From the NCBI GenBank assembly GCA_002966495.1, contig CP016490.1, positions 806,001-870,000 of the forward strand: a stretch of 64,000 nt of DNA, written 5' to 3'. A program made the position numbers and the translations under genes. The DNA is from Halomonas sp. GFAJ-1 (GTDB taxonomy: Bacteria; Pseudomonadota; Gammaproteobacteria; Pseudomonadales; Halomonadaceae). Positions 19,451 to 28,166 of the stretch are shown one piece after another; the stretch's first letter is position 1, and each line of letters opens with the position of its first letter. The notes beneath the pieces are model-generated. The model saw only the letters and a program-made list of their open reading frames with translations, was not told the DNA's origin and did no database searches.

Positions 19451-20098
19451 ATGCACGACCTCTCTTCCCGCCATACCACTTACCATTGCCGCTTGGATGA
19501 TAAGCGCGCCCTGCGGCGCGAACTCAAGCGCAAGCGACAGGCACTTTCCCCTTACCAACAGCGCCAGGCCGCCATGGCCCTTTGCCAACGGCTAAAACGG
19601 CTGCCCGAAATTCGCCGAGCTAAACGCATCAGCCTCTATCTACCGGTGAATGGTGAGATTGACCCAACACCGCTACTTCCTTGGCTACGCCAGCGTAATG
19701 TCGAGGTTTATCTACCGGTGCTTCGCCCTTTCAGCGCCAATAGCCTCTGGTTTGTGGTTTACCGGGCTACAACACCGATGGTTAAAAACCGGTTTGGCAT
19801 TGCCGAACCGTGCCCACGCTTCGCAGCTAACAGGCGTCATCGGTTACCTGCCTGGGCATTGGATACGTTGATTGTGCCACTGGTAGGCTTTGATGCTGAA
19901 GCAAACCGTATGGGCATGGGCGGCGGTTTTTATGACCGTAGTCTCGCCTTCATGCAAAGAAAAGGGCCTGCCCCCGCACTGATCGGTGTTGCCCATGCCT
20001 GCCAGCAGGTAGAGACGCTCCCCGTGGAGCCTTGGGACATTCCACTTAATGCCGTCGTCAGCGACCAAGTGACGGTGCGTCCAACAAAAACGGGCTAA
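19451..20098 (+). CDS. ygfA: 5-formyltetrahydrofolate cyclo-ligase
   Basis: Converts 5-formyl-THF to 5,10-methenyl-THF with ATP. The 215-residue protein has the N-terminal basic helix KRALRRELKRKRQAL, the substrate segment YLPVNGEIDPTPL and the C-terminal signature GMGGGFYDRSL. It lies 5 bp after 6S RNA and is probably made from a processed ssrS read-through transcript, as in E. coli. Confidence 0.93.
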   Translation: MHDLSSRHTTYHCRLDDKRALRRELKRKRQALSPYQQRQAAMALCQRLKRLPEIRRAKRISLYLPVNGEIDPTPLLPWLRQRNVEVYLPVLRPFSANSLWFVVYRATTPMVKNRFGIAEPCPRFAANRRHRLPAWALDTLIVPLVGFDAEANRMGMGGGFYDRSLAFMQRKGPAPALIGVAHACQQVETLPVEPWDIPLNAVVSDQVTVRPTKTG

Positions 20099-20116
20099 CC
20101 CTAGAGGGCAGCCCGT
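20086..20116 (-). terminator. Terminator of the 32-residue membrane-protein gene
   Basis: Minus strand: ACGGGCT and AGCCCGT pair around a 13-nt loop, then TTTTTG follows. The U-tract is on the minus strand, so it primarily ends the small gene at 20187-20285. On the plus strand the same hairpin sits on the ygfA stop codon with only a short T run. Confidence 0.65.
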
Positions 20117-20186
20117 TTGCAAAACAATTAATTACCAATAGGTGCAGCAGCGTGAGCTGAATGCGCGGGAGGTATAACCTGATGAG

Positions 20187-20285
20187 TTAACTCCCCGACA
20201 CTGCCTGCGCATATCCAGTGGCAAGTACGCCGAGTAAAAACACCACTGTTAACGCCATCACCATATCAGGCTTCTTCCGCCGCAT
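20187..20285 (-). CDS. Small single-span membrane protein, 32 residues
   Basis: A short ORF in a 415-bp interval otherwise lacking genes. The predicted peptide starts with a basic stretch, MRRKKPDMV, followed by one hydrophobic helix, ALTVVFLLGVLATGYAQA, ending SGS. GGAGAAGAGG lies just upstream of the ATG. A near-consensus promoter (20386-20414) and a minus-strand terminator (20086-20116) make a full transcription unit of about 290 nt. The topology suggests an inner-membrane helix with basic N-terminus inside, or an uncleaved signal-like peptide. Function unknown; the transcript could also act as RNA. Confidence 0.65.
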   Translation of the reverse strand: MRRKKPDMVMALTVVFLLGVLATGYAQAVSGS

Positions 20286-20385
20286 GCCTCTTCTCCAACA
20301 TCTTTCACGGTTGCCAAATACCCCTCAGTGCGTCACCCAGGCTTTACCTTTGGAAAGGAGACACACTGCATTAATTTCGATCATG

Positions 20386-20414
20386 ACTATAGGGCTATAA
20401 GGCCCTGCTGACAA
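20386..20414 (-). promoter_or_regulatory. Promoter of the 32-residue membrane-protein gene
   Basis: Minus strand: TTGTCA (20409-20414), a 17-nt spacer and TATAGT (20386-20391), a strong sigma-70 match. It would give a 5' untranslated leader of about 95 nt. The remaining sequence up to the ilvA stop at 20514 shows nothing else. Confidence 0.65.
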
Positions 20415-20513
20415 CAGCGATAAGCGCTATTTTTAACGTCCAATTAAACGTTTCATAGCGTTTAGACTGCCTAGCTGCTCTCACTCATGGCGTTAGTAAG
20501 CGCTTACATACTA

Positions 20514-22028
20514 CTAAGCCATAAACAAACGATAGGCTGGGTTATCGCTCTCCTGCCAATAGCGGTATCCAATTGCATCTAAATATTCAGCCACGTGGGT
20601 GCGGTCACTGCTCGGCACTTGCATCCCCACCAATACGCGGCCGTAGGCGGCACCGTGGTTGCGGTAATGAAACAGCGAAATATTCCAGTCGTGGGGCAGC
20701 TGGGTTAGGAAGTTCATCAACGCCCCTGGCCGCTCTGGAAACTCAAAGCGATAAAGCTCCTCTTCGAAGCGCTCGCTGGGGCGGCCGCCACTCAGGTGAC
20801 GAATATGCAGTTTCGCTAGCTCGTTATCAGTAAGGTCTTCCACCTGGTAGCCCCCTTCGCGAAGCTTATCCAGTACCGCTTGGCGGTCTTCCCCGCCGGG
20901 CTTCACCTGCACACCGACAAAGATGTGGGCTTCGCTATTGTCAGCGTAGCGATAGCTAAACTCAGTCACCATACGCTTGCCTAAGGTACGGCAGAATTTT
21001 TTAAAACTGCCGGGCTTCTCGGAAATCGTCACCGCCAAGATCGCTTCACGCTGTTCACCAAGCTCGGTGCGCTCAGCGATATGCTGCAGGCGGTCAAAGT
21101 TGGTGTTAGCCCCCGAGTTGATGCAAATCAGCGTTTGGCCTTCAACGCCCGTTTGCTGCACGTACTTTTTCAGCCCCGCCAGCGAAAGCGCACCCGAGGT
21201 TTCCGCCACCGCACGCGTATCTTCAAAGATATCTTTCACCGCAGCGCACATTTCATCGGTGTTAACCGTAATCACCTCGTCCACCAAATCGCGCACAAGA
21301 GAGAACGGCACCTCGCCAATTTGTGCAACCGCCACACCCTCGGCAAATACACCCACCTGATCCAGCACCACCCGCTCACCCGCCTCTAAGGCGGCTTTCA
21401 GGCAGGCACTGTCTTCGGCTTCTACACCAATAATCTTGATATCAGGACGCAAGTACTTCACATAGGCGGCCACTCCAGCGATTAACCCACCGCCGCCCAC
21501 CGGAATGAAAATAGCGTCTAGGCGGCCACTGTGCTGGCGCAGAATTTCTACGCCAATGGTGCCCTGGCCTGCCACCACATCGATATCATCAAAGGGTGGG
21601 ATGTAGGTATAGCCGTGCTCTTTGATCAATTCCTGCGCGTGCTCGGCAGCGGCGGCAAAGGCATCGCCTTTCAGGATGACTTTAGCCCCACGAGCACGCA
21701 CCGCCTGAACCTTGATGTCCGGCGTAATGCGTGGCATCACAATGATGGCTTTAACGCCCATTAGCTTGGCTGCCATAGCCAACCCCTGGGCATGATTGCC
21801 TGCTGATGCAGCGATCACCCCCTTGGCCTTCTGCTCTTCGGTGAGCTGAGCCATTTTGTTATAGGCGCCGCGAATTTTGAACGAGTACACCGGCTGCAAA
21901 TCTTCGCGCTTAATTAAAATTTGGTTATGGAAGCGACGCGACAAAAAGGGAGCAGGAGAAATGGGGGTCTCACAAGCGGCTTCGTAAACGCGGGCTTGGA
22001 GGATCTTTTTGACGGTTGCTTCTAGCAT
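20514..22028 (-). CDS. ilvA: Threonine ammonia-lyase, biosynthetic
   Basis: PLP enzyme deaminating threonine to 2-oxobutanoate, first step of isoleucine synthesis. The 504-residue protein has the PLP lysine segment SFKIRGAYNKM, the phosphate loop PVGGGGLIAG, and two C-terminal ACT-like regulatory domains (from about residue 325; AILAVTISEKPGSF and YRFEFPERPGALMNF) for isoleucine feedback. The start at 22028 gives MLEATVKKIL, the family N-terminus; 32 codons of in-frame extension are ignored. Confidence 0.95.
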   Translation of the reverse strand: MLEATVKKILQARVYEAACETPISPAPFLSRRFHNQILIKREDLQPVYSFKIRGAYNKMAQLTEEQKAKGVIAASAGNHAQGLAMAAKLMGVKAIIVMPRITPDIKVQAVRARGAKVILKGDAFAAAAEHAQELIKEHGYTYIPPFDDIDVVAGQGTIGVEILRQHSGRLDAIFIPVGGGGLIAGVAAYVKYLRPDIKIIGVEAEDSACLKAALEAGERVVLDQVGVFAEGVAVAQIGEVPFSLVRDLVDEVITVNTDEMCAAVKDIFEDTRAVAETSGALSLAGLKKYVQQTGVEGQTLICINSGANTNFDRLQHIAERTELGEQREAILAVTISEKPGSFKKFCRTLGKRMVTEFSYRYADNSEAHIFVGVQVKPGGEDRQAVLDKLREGGYQVEDLTDNELAKLHIRHLSGGRPSERFEEELYRFEFPERPGALMNFLTQLPHDWNISLFHYRNHGAAYGRVLVGMQVPSSDRTHVAEYLDAIGYRYWQESDNPAYRLFMA

Positions 22029-22123
22029 GCGGAATTCCCAGAAAAATAGCGTGACCCATAGGGGTACGGACAAGGCTCTTATTGGTAGCAGATTACGCCT
22101 AGCGACGTCTAGCAGCGTTTCCA

Positions 22124-22152
22124 TCGGCAGTTATCGCTGGGGCCGTTATACT
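22124..22152 (+). promoter_or_regulatory. Candidate rpiA promoter
   Basis: TCGGCA (22124-22129), a 17-nt spacer and TATACT (22147-22152), 36 bp before the rpiA start in the divergent gap from ilvA. The -10 is good and the -35 is weak. Confidence 0.45.
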
Positions 22153-22188
22153 AGGGATCACCTGCCAACCCTGACGCTGGAAAACACA

Positions 22189-22863
22189 ATGACCCAAGAT
22201 GAACTAAAAGCCGCCGTGGCGGACGCTGCCATTAAAGAGATAGAACTACACCTTGAGAAAGATACCGTGTTGGGTATCGGCACAGGTTCAACCGCCAACC
22301 TGTTTATTGACTGCTTAGGCCCGCTACGTGACCGCTTCAGAGGGGCCGTTGCCAGCTCAGAGGCGAGTGCCAAGCGCCTACAAGCCTTAGACATTGAGGT
22401 GTTTGAGCTTAACAGTGTTGGCAGCATTCCTTTCTATATAGATGGTGCAGACGAAGTTAATGCTCACTTACACATGATAAAAGGCGGCGGAGCCGCGCTT
22501 ACCCGTGAAAAAATTGTTGCCGCCTGCGCTGAACGTTTTATCTGCATCGCCGACGGCTCGAAAGAAGTGGCTCGGCTCGGTAGCTTTCCACTGCCGGTAG
22601 AAGTCATCCCGATGGCGCGCTCTTACGTTGCCAGAGAGCTGGTCAAGCTAGGCGCAGACCCTGTGTATCGGCAAGGTGTAGTGACCGATAACGGTAATCA
22701 AATCATCGACTGCTTTGATTTTATGATCGACGATCCCGTCGCTATGGAAACACGGATTAATGCCATTGTGGGCGTGGTTACCAACGGCTTGTTTGCTGCT
22801 CGCGGTGCCGATGTATTGCTATTGGGTAAGGCAGATGGCGTAGAACGCACTGCGCTACGCTAA
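22189..22863 (+). CDS. rpiA: Ribose-5-phosphate isomerase A
   Basis: Interconverts ribose 5-phosphate and ribulose 5-phosphate in the pentose phosphate pathway. The 224-residue protein has GIGTGSTANLFID (phosphate loop), DGADEVNAHLHMIKGGGAALTREKI (catalytic region) and the C-terminal AARGADVLLLGK. The start at 22189 gives MTQDELKAAV, matching the family; 60 upstream in-frame codons overlap ilvA antisense and are not coding. Its stop directly abuts the convergent waaA stop. Confidence 0.95.
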   Translation: MTQDELKAAVADAAIKEIELHLEKDTVLGIGTGSTANLFIDCLGPLRDRFRGAVASSEASAKRLQALDIEVFELNSVGSIPFYIDGADEVNAHLHMIKGGGAALTREKIVAACAERFICIADGSKEVARLGSFPLPVEVIPMARSYVARELVKLGADPVYRQGVVTDNGNQIIDCFDFMIDDPVAMETRINAIVGVVTNGLFAARGADVLLLGKADGVERTALR

Positions 22864-24156
22864 TCAACGCTCCAACCAACCATCAAGCCCTTCGAGAGTG
22901 CGCGCTAGCGCGCCTCGATGGGCATTGATGGCAACACGCCCTGCCTCACCCTGCTCGCGAGCACACTCTGGCGCGTCAAAATACTCGACTAGCCTTACCG
23001 CTAGCGCATCGGGCGTGCTGACCAACGTGAGTGCGCCAACGGCTAACAGCGGATCGGCCACGTCGTTAAAATTCTCGATAAAGGGGCCGCTGAGCACCGG
23101 TTTACCCAACGCAGCCGGTTCAAGCACGTTGTGGCCACCCAATGGCACTAAGCTCCCCCCCACATAGGCCACGCAGCCTGCTGCATACAGCGTAGCCAAC
23201 TCACCTAACGTATCCCCCAGGTAGACCTGCGTTTGTGGCGTGACTGCCTGTTGCTGGCTGCGGCGGCTTAACACCCACCCGCCGTCAGTGCAGAGAGTCG
23301 CTACCTCATCAAAACGCTGGGGGTGACGCGGCACTAGCACCAATAGCGCATTAGGAAAGCGCTTACACAGCTGGCGGTGCGCTTCTAACAGTAGCATCTC
23401 TTCCCCTTCACGGGTGGAGCCTGCTACCCATACAGGCCGCTCCGCCCAGCCGCGAAGTAAGCGCTCACTTTCTTTTATCGCCTTATCTTTAGGGGCAAGC
23501 TCGAATTTTAACGACCCAACCACAGTCGTGATCTCGGCCCGCGCGCCGAGGGCTTGAAAGCGCGCAGCATCGGCTGCCGATTTCGCCGCCAGCCACGTCA
23601 GGTTCGCTAAAGCGCTAGCCATCAACGGGCGCAGACGCTGATAGCGTGTAAAGGCCCGCGGCGATAGCCGACCGTTCACCACGACAACAGGCACCCCTTG
23701 TTGATGGCAAGCGTGGAGCAGGTTGGGCCACAGCTCGGTTTCAAACAGCAGGGCAACCTTAGGTTTCACACGGTTGAGGAAGCGCTTTGCCGCGCCAGGA
23801 TAATCTAGCGGCAGAAAACAGTGGGCAAGCCTTACGTTGTCGGCTGCAGTTTGCTCATCCATCAGCACTTGGGCCTGCTGGGCGCCGGTAGCGGTCATGG
23901 TGGTAAGCAGCAGGCTGTGCTTCGGGTACCGCGCCAGCAAGCCCTCTATTAACGGGCGGGCAGCGCGCACCTCCCCCACCGAGGCGCAGTGCAGCCAAAT
24001 GCGCGGCGCCGGGGGGAGTTCGCCAAGGCGCAAACCAAGCCGCTGAAGGCGGGAGTAAGTAAGTACTTGCTCTCGCCAAATACGCCAAGTAATCAGCGGA
24101 GACAGTACATAAAGCACCGCTGAGTAAGCCCACCGAGGCCACGTCGGAAGCGACAT
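22864..24156 (-). CDS. waaA: 3-deoxy-D-manno-octulosonic acid (Kdo) transferase
   Basis: GT30 membrane-anchored enzyme that transfers Kdo from CMP-Kdo to lipid IVA. The 430-residue protein has an N-terminal membrane helix (about 8-25), the catalytic Glu62 in WLHCASVGEVRAA, and the C-terminal nucleotide-binding signature GGSLVPLGGHNVLEPAALGKPV. Presence of kdkA nearby hints that it is a monofunctional, one-Kdo type as in Haemophilus; that is inference. It overlaps the hldE stop by one base. Confidence 0.93.
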   Translation of the reverse strand: MSLPTWPRWAYSAVLYVLSPLITWRIWREQVLTYSRLQRLGLRLGELPPAPRIWLHCASVGEVRAARPLIEGLLARYPKHSLLLTTMTATGAQQAQVLMDEQTAADNVRLAHCFLPLDYPGAAKRFLNRVKPKVALLFETELWPNLLHACHQQGVPVVVVNGRLSPRAFTRYQRLRPLMASALANLTWLAAKSAADAARFQALGARAEITTVVGSLKFELAPKDKAIKESERLLRGWAERPVWVAGSTREGEEMLLLEAHRQLCKRFPNALLVLVPRHPQRFDEVATLCTDGGWVLSRRSQQQAVTPQTQVYLGDTLGELATLYAAGCVAYVGGSLVPLGGHNVLEPAALGKPVLSGPFIENFNDVADPLLAVGALTLVSTPDALAVRLVEYFDAPECAREQGEAGRVAINAHRGALARTLEGLDGWLER

Positions 24157-25586
24157 TAACGCTCGCGATCCAAAATAGAGCTAATCATTGCCGTCGTCGA
24201 TACGCCATCTTCAAAGCCTAATACCTTTACTTCGCCACCGTTGGCCATCACCGCGGCCCCACCAGCAATGTCTTCAGGGCGATAGTCGCCGCCTTTCACC
24301 AAAATATCCGGCAAAACGGCTTCAATTAGTGCCTGAGGCGTATCGTCACTAAAAGGCACGACCCAATCGACGGCGCCTAACCCTGCTAGTACCTGCATCC
24401 GTCGGTTTAGCGGGTTAATAGGGCGCTTGGGGCCTTTTAGACGGCCTATGGATGCATCGTCATTGACGGCCACGATCAACCTGTCCCCCAAACGTTTAGC
24501 CTGCTCAAGATACGCCACGTGGCCAGCATGGAGGATATCGAAACAACCGTTGGTCATCACCAACCGCTCGCCGCGAAGCTGGGCACCTCGAACCGCTTCC
24601 ACCAGCGGGGTCTGCTCAATTACGCCAAACTCCGCAAGCTTGTCACCGTGCAGCGCGGTATATAGCTCGGCAACCGAAAGCGTTGCGGTGCCCGGCTTAG
24701 CAACTACAAGGCCAGCACCCAGGTTAGCCAGCATCATGGCTTCGGGCAGTGCGTGGCCTGCCGCCAGGGCGAGGCCCATCAAGCCAATCACGGTATCGCC
24801 CGCGCCGGTTACGTCGAATACTTCCTGGGCGCGGGTAGGCAAGTGCAGCGGCGCATGGCCTTCACGAATGAGGGTCATGCCTTTTTCACTGCGGGTGATG
24901 AGCAAGGCTTCCAATTCAAGCTCGGTGCGCAGCGCCTCACCGCGTTGGGCAAGCACGTCATCGGTCGCACACAGCCCAACCACCGCTTCAAACTCGGTTA
25001 AGTTGGGGGTAATCAAGCTAGCGCCGCGGTACTTGCTAAAGTCCTGGCCCTTAGGGTCAATCAGCACCCGTTTACCATGGGCGCGTGCCATCGCGATTAA
25101 CTTCTCCACCTGATTGAGCGTGCCTTTCCCGTAATCAGAGAGGATCACCACATCACAGGCTGGCAGCGCTTTTTCGACTTGTGCTAACAGCGCTGACGTA
25201 TCGACCCCCTCAAGGCTCTGCTCAAAATCTAAGCGCAGCAACTGTTGGTTGCGGCTCATCACACGCAGCTTCGTAATCGTGGGTACTTCTGAGCTACGCT
25301 GAAAGTAAGTACTTACATTTGAAGCCATCAAGCGCGACGTCAACAGCTCAGCGTTGTCATCCTCTCCGACGACGCCTGCTAAAGCAGCATGGCCGCCCAA
25401 GGAGGCCACATTAAGCGCGACGTTCGCAGCGCCGCCTGGACGGTCGTCGGCGTTCTCTACACGCACTACCGGCACCGGCGCTTCTGGCGAAATACGCGTT
25501 GTGCCACCGTGCCAGTAGCGGTCGAGCATTACGTCTCCCACCACCAGCACGCGGGCGTGTTCTAGGGCGGTTAAATCAACTTTCAT
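24156..25586 (-). CDS. hldE: Bifunctional heptose-7-phosphate kinase / heptose-1-phosphate adenylyltransferase
   Basis: Two steps of ADP-heptose synthesis in one protein of 476 residues. The N-terminal ribokinase-like domain (about 1-320) has ISPEAPVPVVRVE, RPGGAANVALNVASLGG and VFDVTGAGDTVIG. The C-terminal nucleotidyltransferase domain (about 340-476) has MTNGCFDILHAGHVAYLEQA with the HxGH motif. It works with GmhB (38.9 kb) and HldD (34 kb). It overlaps the heptosyltransferase upstream by 11 bp, so the genes are co-translated. Confidence 0.95.
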   Translation of the reverse strand: MKVDLTALEHARVLVVGDVMLDRYWHGGTTRISPEAPVPVVRVENADDRPGGAANVALNVASLGGHAALAGVVGEDDNAELLTSRLMASNVSTYFQRSSEVPTITKLRVMSRNQQLLRLDFEQSLEGVDTSALLAQVEKALPACDVVILSDYGKGTLNQVEKLIAMARAHGKRVLIDPKGQDFSKYRGASLITPNLTEFEAVVGLCATDDVLAQRGEALRTELELEALLITRSEKGMTLIREGHAPLHLPTRAQEVFDVTGAGDTVIGLMGLALAAGHALPEAMMLANLGAGLVVAKPGTATLSVAELYTALHGDKLAEFGVIEQTPLVEAVRGAQLRGERLVMTNGCFDILHAGHVAYLEQAKRLGDRLIVAVNDDASIGRLKGPKRPINPLNRRMQVLAGLGAVDWVVPFSDDTPQALIEAVLPDILVKGGDYRPEDIAGGAAVMANGGEVKVLGFEDGVSTTAMISSILDRER

Positions 25587-26673
25587 CCGAAGGTCCTGTT
25601 GTTGGCTGCGCTGCGGTATACGCCAGCAGCGCGTCTAGCTTTGCAATCACATCATCAGCTTTGATTAGATCCATCGCATCGGCATGGCGCACCCGCTGCC
25701 CCCAACTAACCTCCTCTACCGATTTATGTAGGTACGTGCGCACCGCATCAGGGTAGGCATTGACGGCAAAGTCGCGCCACAAATAAGGCGCTGCCCTCTG
25801 CGGATTGGTGGTGGCATAAAGGCCAAGCGTTGGTGTCCCCATGGCGTTGCCCATATGGACAGGGCCAGTATCCGGGGCAATCACCGCCTGTGCATTATCA
25901 ATAAGGGCCAGCACCCCTTTTAACGATGTGCCGCCTATGGCGTTAATCACGCTACCTGGCTGGCATAGCGCTTCAATCTGGTCACTCACTTCACGCTCAA
26001 GGGAGCTACCGCCGCCGGTTAAAACGCTCTTCAAGCCATGCTGCACCCACGCATGTTCTATAACGCTAGCGTAGCCTTCCACCGACCAGTTGCGAAAGTT
26101 ACGCAGCCGCGCGTTGCTGCAGGGGTTAATCACTAAATAAGGCCCTTCGCCGCTGATCACCCGCGCCTCATCGTAGGCCACCGGGGGTACGGCTAAGTTC
26201 CACTCGAGGCGGTCGTCTTCTACTCCCAATAAGCGTGCGAAGTCCATAAACGACTCCAACACATGGGCATTGGGGTGTGGCGCAAGCTGGCGCTGGGTAA
26301 ACCAGTGCTGGGCATCTTTGGCGCGGGCTTTGTCGTACCCTACCCGCACATCGGCCTTTAACCCCAGTGAGAGCACGCTGGCGCGAATGGCCTGCTGCAT
26401 GTGCAGCAGCACATCAAAACGCGTATCGGCCAGTTCCCGCCAAATGGCTCGCATGCCGGAAAGACCGGTAGACTTGTCATAGACAACAAACTCGACCCCA
26501 GAAAGCCCCGCCAGTAAACTGTATTCCCCCTTGCCGATAATCCAGGTAATACGTGCGTGGGGCCACTGGCGCTGCAATGCCCGCACCGTGGGCACGAGAT
26601 TGCACACGTCTCCCAACGCGGAGAGGCGCAAAATGGCAATATGGTTGGGTTGAGCAGGCAGAGAGGGCTTCAT
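25576..26673 (-). CDS. opsX: LPS heptosyltransferase, GT9 family, OpsX-like
   Basis: A 365-residue GT9 transferase that probably adds the first heptose to Kdo. It begins MKPSLPAQPNHIAILRLSALGDVCN, the family N-terminal loop, and has GPYLVINPCSNA and VIAPDTGPVHMGNAMGTPTLGLYA. The ILRLSALGDVCN opening and pairing with kdkA recall Haemophilus OpsX rather than enteric WaaC; this is from memory. The start codon shares the bases CATG with the divergent kdkA start, so the two 5' regions overlap. Confidence 0.82.
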   Translation of the reverse strand: MKPSLPAQPNHIAILRLSALGDVCNLVPTVRALQRQWPHARITWIIGKGEYSLLAGLSGVEFVVYDKSTGLSGMRAIWRELADTRFDVLLHMQQAIRASVLSLGLKADVRVGYDKARAKDAQHWFTQRQLAPHPNAHVLESFMDFARLLGVEDDRLEWNLAVPPVAYDEARVISGEGPYLVINPCSNARLRNFRNWSVEGYASVIEHAWVQHGLKSVLTGGGSSLEREVSDQIEALCQPGSVINAIGGTSLKGVLALIDNAQAVIAPDTGPVHMGNAMGTPTLGLYATTNPQRAAPYLWRDFAVNAYPDAVRTYLHKSVEEVSWGQRVRHADAMDLIKADDVIAKLDALLAYTAAQPTTGPSDES

Positions 26674-27394
26674 GCGCTTAGCGGCACTCCGGAAGGAAAG
26701 TTGGCTGATTTTATATGATGTAGACAGTTTAAGTGACGCTGGCGCATCACACCAACTCGATACAACGCTGTTTGAAGAGGAGTATTGGCGCAAACAGGGG
26801 TTAATCGTCGGTGAGGCGCCTGGGCGTGGCAGTAGCCTTTTTTTACAGGCCCGCGCTAACGAGCAGTGGGTAATGCGCCCCTACCGCCGTGGCGGGCTGG
26901 TCGCCAAGCTAAGCCAAAAACGCTATCTATGGCTTGGAGAAGAGCGCACCAGAGCGTTCCGCGAGCTACGCTTAACCGCCAAGCTGTATGAACAAGGTTT
27001 ACCTGTGCCACGTCCGGTTGCCTGCTGCGTAACGCGCTTCGGGGTCACCTACGAGGCGGCACTGCTTACGGTGCGAGTACCAGGCGCCCAGGCGCTGGCA
27101 TCCTTACTCGCTGCTGATAAAGCCGACCATGCACTGCTAAAGCGCGTTGGCGCGATGATTAAACGCTTTCATCAGGTAGGGCTTGACCATGTGGATCTCA
27201 ACGCCCGCAATATTTTAATCGACCCTAATGGCGAACCTTGGCTGATTGACCTGGACCGCTGTCGCCTTCGGCCACCTGGCAAGTGGCAGGAACGAAACTT
27301 GAAACGGCTGGAGAGGTCGATATTAAAATTTACTCGCACCTTAGATGCAATGCTGACGATAAAAAGCAGCTACAATTCAAGCAGAATTATTTAA
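26672..27394 (+). CDS. kdkA: Kdo kinase
   Basis: Phosphorylates the 4-OH of Kdo on the lipid A precursor. The 240-residue protein has YRRGG (71-75), the kinase catalytic loop HVDLNARN (173-180, Asp175) and the metal motif LIDLD (191-195). The spacing from the N-terminus to EEEYWRKQG and GRGSSLFLQ matches Haemophilus KdkA, which supports the start at 26672 despite its overlap with the divergent opsX start. Base composition drops sharply near its 3' end, where the AT-rich block begins. Confidence 0.92.
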   Translation: MRLAALRKESWLILYDVDSLSDAGASHQLDTTLFEEEYWRKQGLIVGEAPGRGSSLFLQARANEQWVMRPYRRGGLVAKLSQKRYLWLGEERTRAFRELRLTAKLYEQGLPVPRPVACCVTRFGVTYEAALLTVRVPGAQALASLLAADKADHALLKRVGAMIKRFHQVGLDHVDLNARNILIDPNGEPWLIDLDRCRLRPPGKWQERNLKRLERSILKFTRTLDAMLTIKSSYNSSRII

Positions 27395-27407
27395 TATTAG
27401 GCTTTTT

Positions 27408-28166
27408 ATGTTATTAGAAAATATAACGCCCGTCATCATTTCAAAGAATAGCGAAAATACCATTAAGCAATGCTTGGAGTCTCTTAAAGGCTTCAAGAAT
27501 GTGCTTGTTTATGACAACGGTTCTACCGATGCCACTATCAGTATTTGTCGCTCGTTCGACAATGTTATTGTTATTGAGGGCGATTTTTTTGGGTTTGGGC
27601 CAACAAAAAATTATGCTGCAGAGAAAGCACCAACAGACTGGGTATTCTCTCTTGATTCAGACGAAGAGCTTCATCAAAGTGCCTTTGACGAGCTTTCAAG
27701 CTGGGACATTAAGGATACTCAAACCGTTGGCCAGATATTAAGAGAAAATTGGTTTTGCGGTAAAAAAATTACCACAAATGGCTGGGGAAATGATTCTATC
27801 ATTCGACTTTATAATAAAAAAATACATAGATTTACTGATAGCCAAGTTCATGAAAAGATCGAGACCAATAGCCAAACCAAAATCATAAAGCTCAAAGGAA
27901 AAATAATACATTACGCTATTTTTGATATAAAACAGACATTAGACAAGGCACAGCTTTATTCCGAAATATATGCATCTTCTAACAAAAAAGTTAAATACAG
28001 CTTCTTTTTTATTATCGTGAAGACTTTTTTTGCGTTCTTCCGATCATATATTTTAAAGCTGGGTATCACTTCTGGCTGGCGTGGCTTTGTTATTTCCTTT
28101 GGCGATGCAATCGGCGTTTTCTTCAAATATGCCAAGGTATACCAAAGGTCTGAGGCTAAAAAATGA
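27408..28166 (+). CDS. Glycosyltransferase family 2, WaaE/LgtF-like
   Basis: A 252-residue GT-A transferase. It has the N-terminal PVIISKNSENTIKQCLESL, YDNGSTDAT and the DxD motif in SLDSDEEL (83-85), plus the GNDSIIRLYNKK and VHEKI segments of the WaaE/KdtX/LgtF group, which add a beta-linked glucose to the first heptose. The acceptor is inferred from the family and LPS context. It is markedly AT-rich and lies 13 bp after kdkA. Its stop overlaps the next start by 4 bp (ATGA). Confidence 0.8.
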   Translation: MLLENITPVIISKNSENTIKQCLESLKGFKNVLVYDNGSTDATISICRSFDNVIVIEGDFFGFGPTKNYAAEKAPTDWVFSLDSDEELHQSAFDELSSWDIKDTQTVGQILRENWFCGKKITTNGWGNDSIIRLYNKKIHRFTDSQVHEKIETNSQTKIIKLKGKIIHYAIFDIKQTLDKAQLYSEIYASSNKKVKYSFFFIIVKTFFAFFRSYILKLGITSGWRGFVISFGDAIGVFFKYAKVYQRSEAKK

